Assembly (NCBI GenBank): GCA_001799045.1
Contig: MGRY01000040.1
Span: 2,833 to 9,612 of the forward strand
DNA: 6,780 nucleotides
DNA from: Deltaproteobacteria bacterium RIFCSPLOWO2_02_56_12
GTDB taxonomy: Bacteria > Desulfobacterota > Binatia > UBA9968
Reading direction: 5' to 3'
The stretch's first letter is position 1. Each line of letters starts with the position of its first letter. Below, piece after piece: positions 6,423-6,780 of this stretch. Both the position numbers and the translations under genes were made by a program. Under the pieces are notes generated by a model that saw nothing but the letters and a program-made list of their open reading frames with translations, was not told the DNA's origin and did not search any database.

Positions 6423-6621
6423 GGGTTTCTTCCTCCCGCATTTTTTCTAGGTCGCCATGCCAAAGAAACTTACCCTTATGTTCACGAACCTTGCGGAGCC
6501 GGGCGAGACGAACGAGTTCCCGCAATCCTAGGTGAACGACTTCTTTCTTGGTTTTGGCCTTCGTCAACCGCATAGCCTCGGCTATCAGGGCCTCATCCAG
6601 GTCAATATTAGTGTGCGCCAT
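6379..6621 (-). CDS. vapB: VapB-type antitoxin (Arc/MetJ ribbon-helix-helix family)
   Basis: This 80-residue protein precedes vapC and is its expected antitoxin and autorepressor. The N-terminus MAHTNIDLDEALIAEAMRL is a typical ribbon-helix-helix strand plus helix, followed by TKAKTKKEVVHLGLRELVRL, the second helix of VapB proteins of this class (COG5450-like). The C-terminal part (about 45-80, KFLWHGDLEKMREEE) is charged and is the likely VapC-binding region. I chose the ATG at 6621 rather than 6684: it has AGGGGAAGG (6637-6629) seven bases upstream, it starts at the residue where the family begins, and the promoter -10 and -35 lie inside the longer version, so that version would precede its own transcription start. 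The 3' end overlaps vapC by 44 bases. Confidence 0.9.
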   Translation of the reverse strand: MAHTNIDLDEALIAEAMRLTKAKTKKEVVHLGLRELVRLARLRKVREHKGKFLWHGDLEKMREEETHEWVRSAGRHKRPH

Positions 6622-6628
6622 AATGATG

Positions 6629-6637
6629 CCTTCCCCT
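6629..6637 (-). promoter_or_regulatory. Ribosome binding site of vapB
   Basis: On the minus strand AGGGGAAGG lies seven bases before the ATG at 6621. It decides the start against an upstream in-frame ATG at 6684. Confidence 0.7.
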
Positions 6638-6647
6638 AAGTCGTTAC

Positions 6648-6678
6648 TATGTGCATATTTTAGTTTATTTATGTGCAT
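6648..6678. promoter_or_regulatory. Direct-repeat operator candidate for VapB/VapBC
   Basis: TATGTGCAT occurs at 6648-6656 and again at 6670-6678, 22 bp apart (about two helical turns, so on one DNA face). The ATG--CAT ends make each copy a short imperfect palindrome. One copy abuts the -35 inside the spacer and the other directly follows the -10, over the likely transcription start, so a bound ribbon-helix-helix repressor would block RNA polymerase. The function is inferred; the repeats are directly visible. Confidence 0.6.
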
Positions 6679-6684
6679 TGTCAA
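6657..6684 (-). promoter_or_regulatory. vapBC promoter
   Basis: On the minus strand a perfect -35 TTGACA (6684-6679), a 16-base AT-rich spacer and TAAAAT (6662-6657, 5/6 to TATAAT) form a strong sigma70-type promoter. Transcription would start near 6650, leaving a leader of about 30 bases before vapB. Confidence 0.75.
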
Positions 6685-6780
6685 CTGCCGCCAATTGAAC
6701 TAACCCTTTCTATCCTTGACGCCCGCTTAATCTATGCCTAATCTCAAGGCTGTCTATGCGCTGGTATCTTCATGTCGATA
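6685..6780. other. Right-hand edge, no supported gene
   Basis: This is non-coding sequence upstream of vapBC. TTGACG (6716-6721) with TAATCT (6739-6744) at 17-base spacing could be a weak rightward promoter. An ATG at 6734 opens a frame of only 15 codons to the window end, too little to call. Confidence 0.2.

Noticed and set aside
6622..6684. N-terminal extension of vapB starting at 6684
   Set aside because: It would be read through the promoter and operator boxes, and a good Shine-Dalgarno precedes the internal ATG at 6621 where the family usually begins.
6716..6744. Rightward promoter and small gene at the right edge
   Set aside because: The -10 match is only 3/6 and just 15 codons are visible.

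Overview
The window looks like bacterial chromosome of moderately high GC with tight, mostly same-strand packing. Nothing fixes the taxon. The mix of KaiC/RAD55-like ATPases, response-regulator fusions, ClpB and a VapBC module would fit an uncultured environmental lineage such as Desulfobacterota, NC10 or Nitrospirota; this is a guess from gene content and style, not a measurement.

Layout. Positions 1-3144 (+) hold a compact three-gene signalling cluster: the 3' end of a KaiC-like RecA-fold ATPase gene cut by the window edge, then a fusion of a phospho-receiver (REC) domain to a second KaiC-like ATPase, then a REC-like domain joined through a regular coiled coil to a histidine-kinase-like module. 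The gaps are 18 and 10 bases, so co-transcription is likely. The third protein keeps the HisKA/HATPase layout but has Glu (E243) where the phospho-accepting His should be and a degraded G2 glycine box, so it is probably a pseudokinase or an ATP-binding scaffold. Its coiled coil is built from five in-phase 14-residue repeats (42 bp each).

Positions 3145-3228 are a short spacer with a good sigma70-type promoter candidate for the next gene. Positions 3229-5859 (+) encode a full-length 876-residue ClpB disaggregase with both AAA+ modules and the M-domain intact.

Positions 5860-6002 carry no convincing gene and separate clpB from a convergent (-) strand toxin-antitoxin operon. vapB (6621-6379) overlaps vapC (6422-6003, PIN-domain toxin) by 44 bases. 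The vapB promoter is clear, and two direct copies of TATGTGCAT, 22 bp apart, bracket its -10 and abut its -35, which makes them a likely autoregulatory operator. A perfect 10-bp inverted repeat covers the last codons of vapC.

How they may work together (inference): the three signalling proteins could form one complex in which two KaiC-like ATPases are controlled by phosphorylation or by binding to the non-canonical kinase, with the true phosphodonor encoded elsewhere. ClpB and VapBC appear to be independent units. I see no tRNA, rRNA, CRISPR array or insertion sequence.
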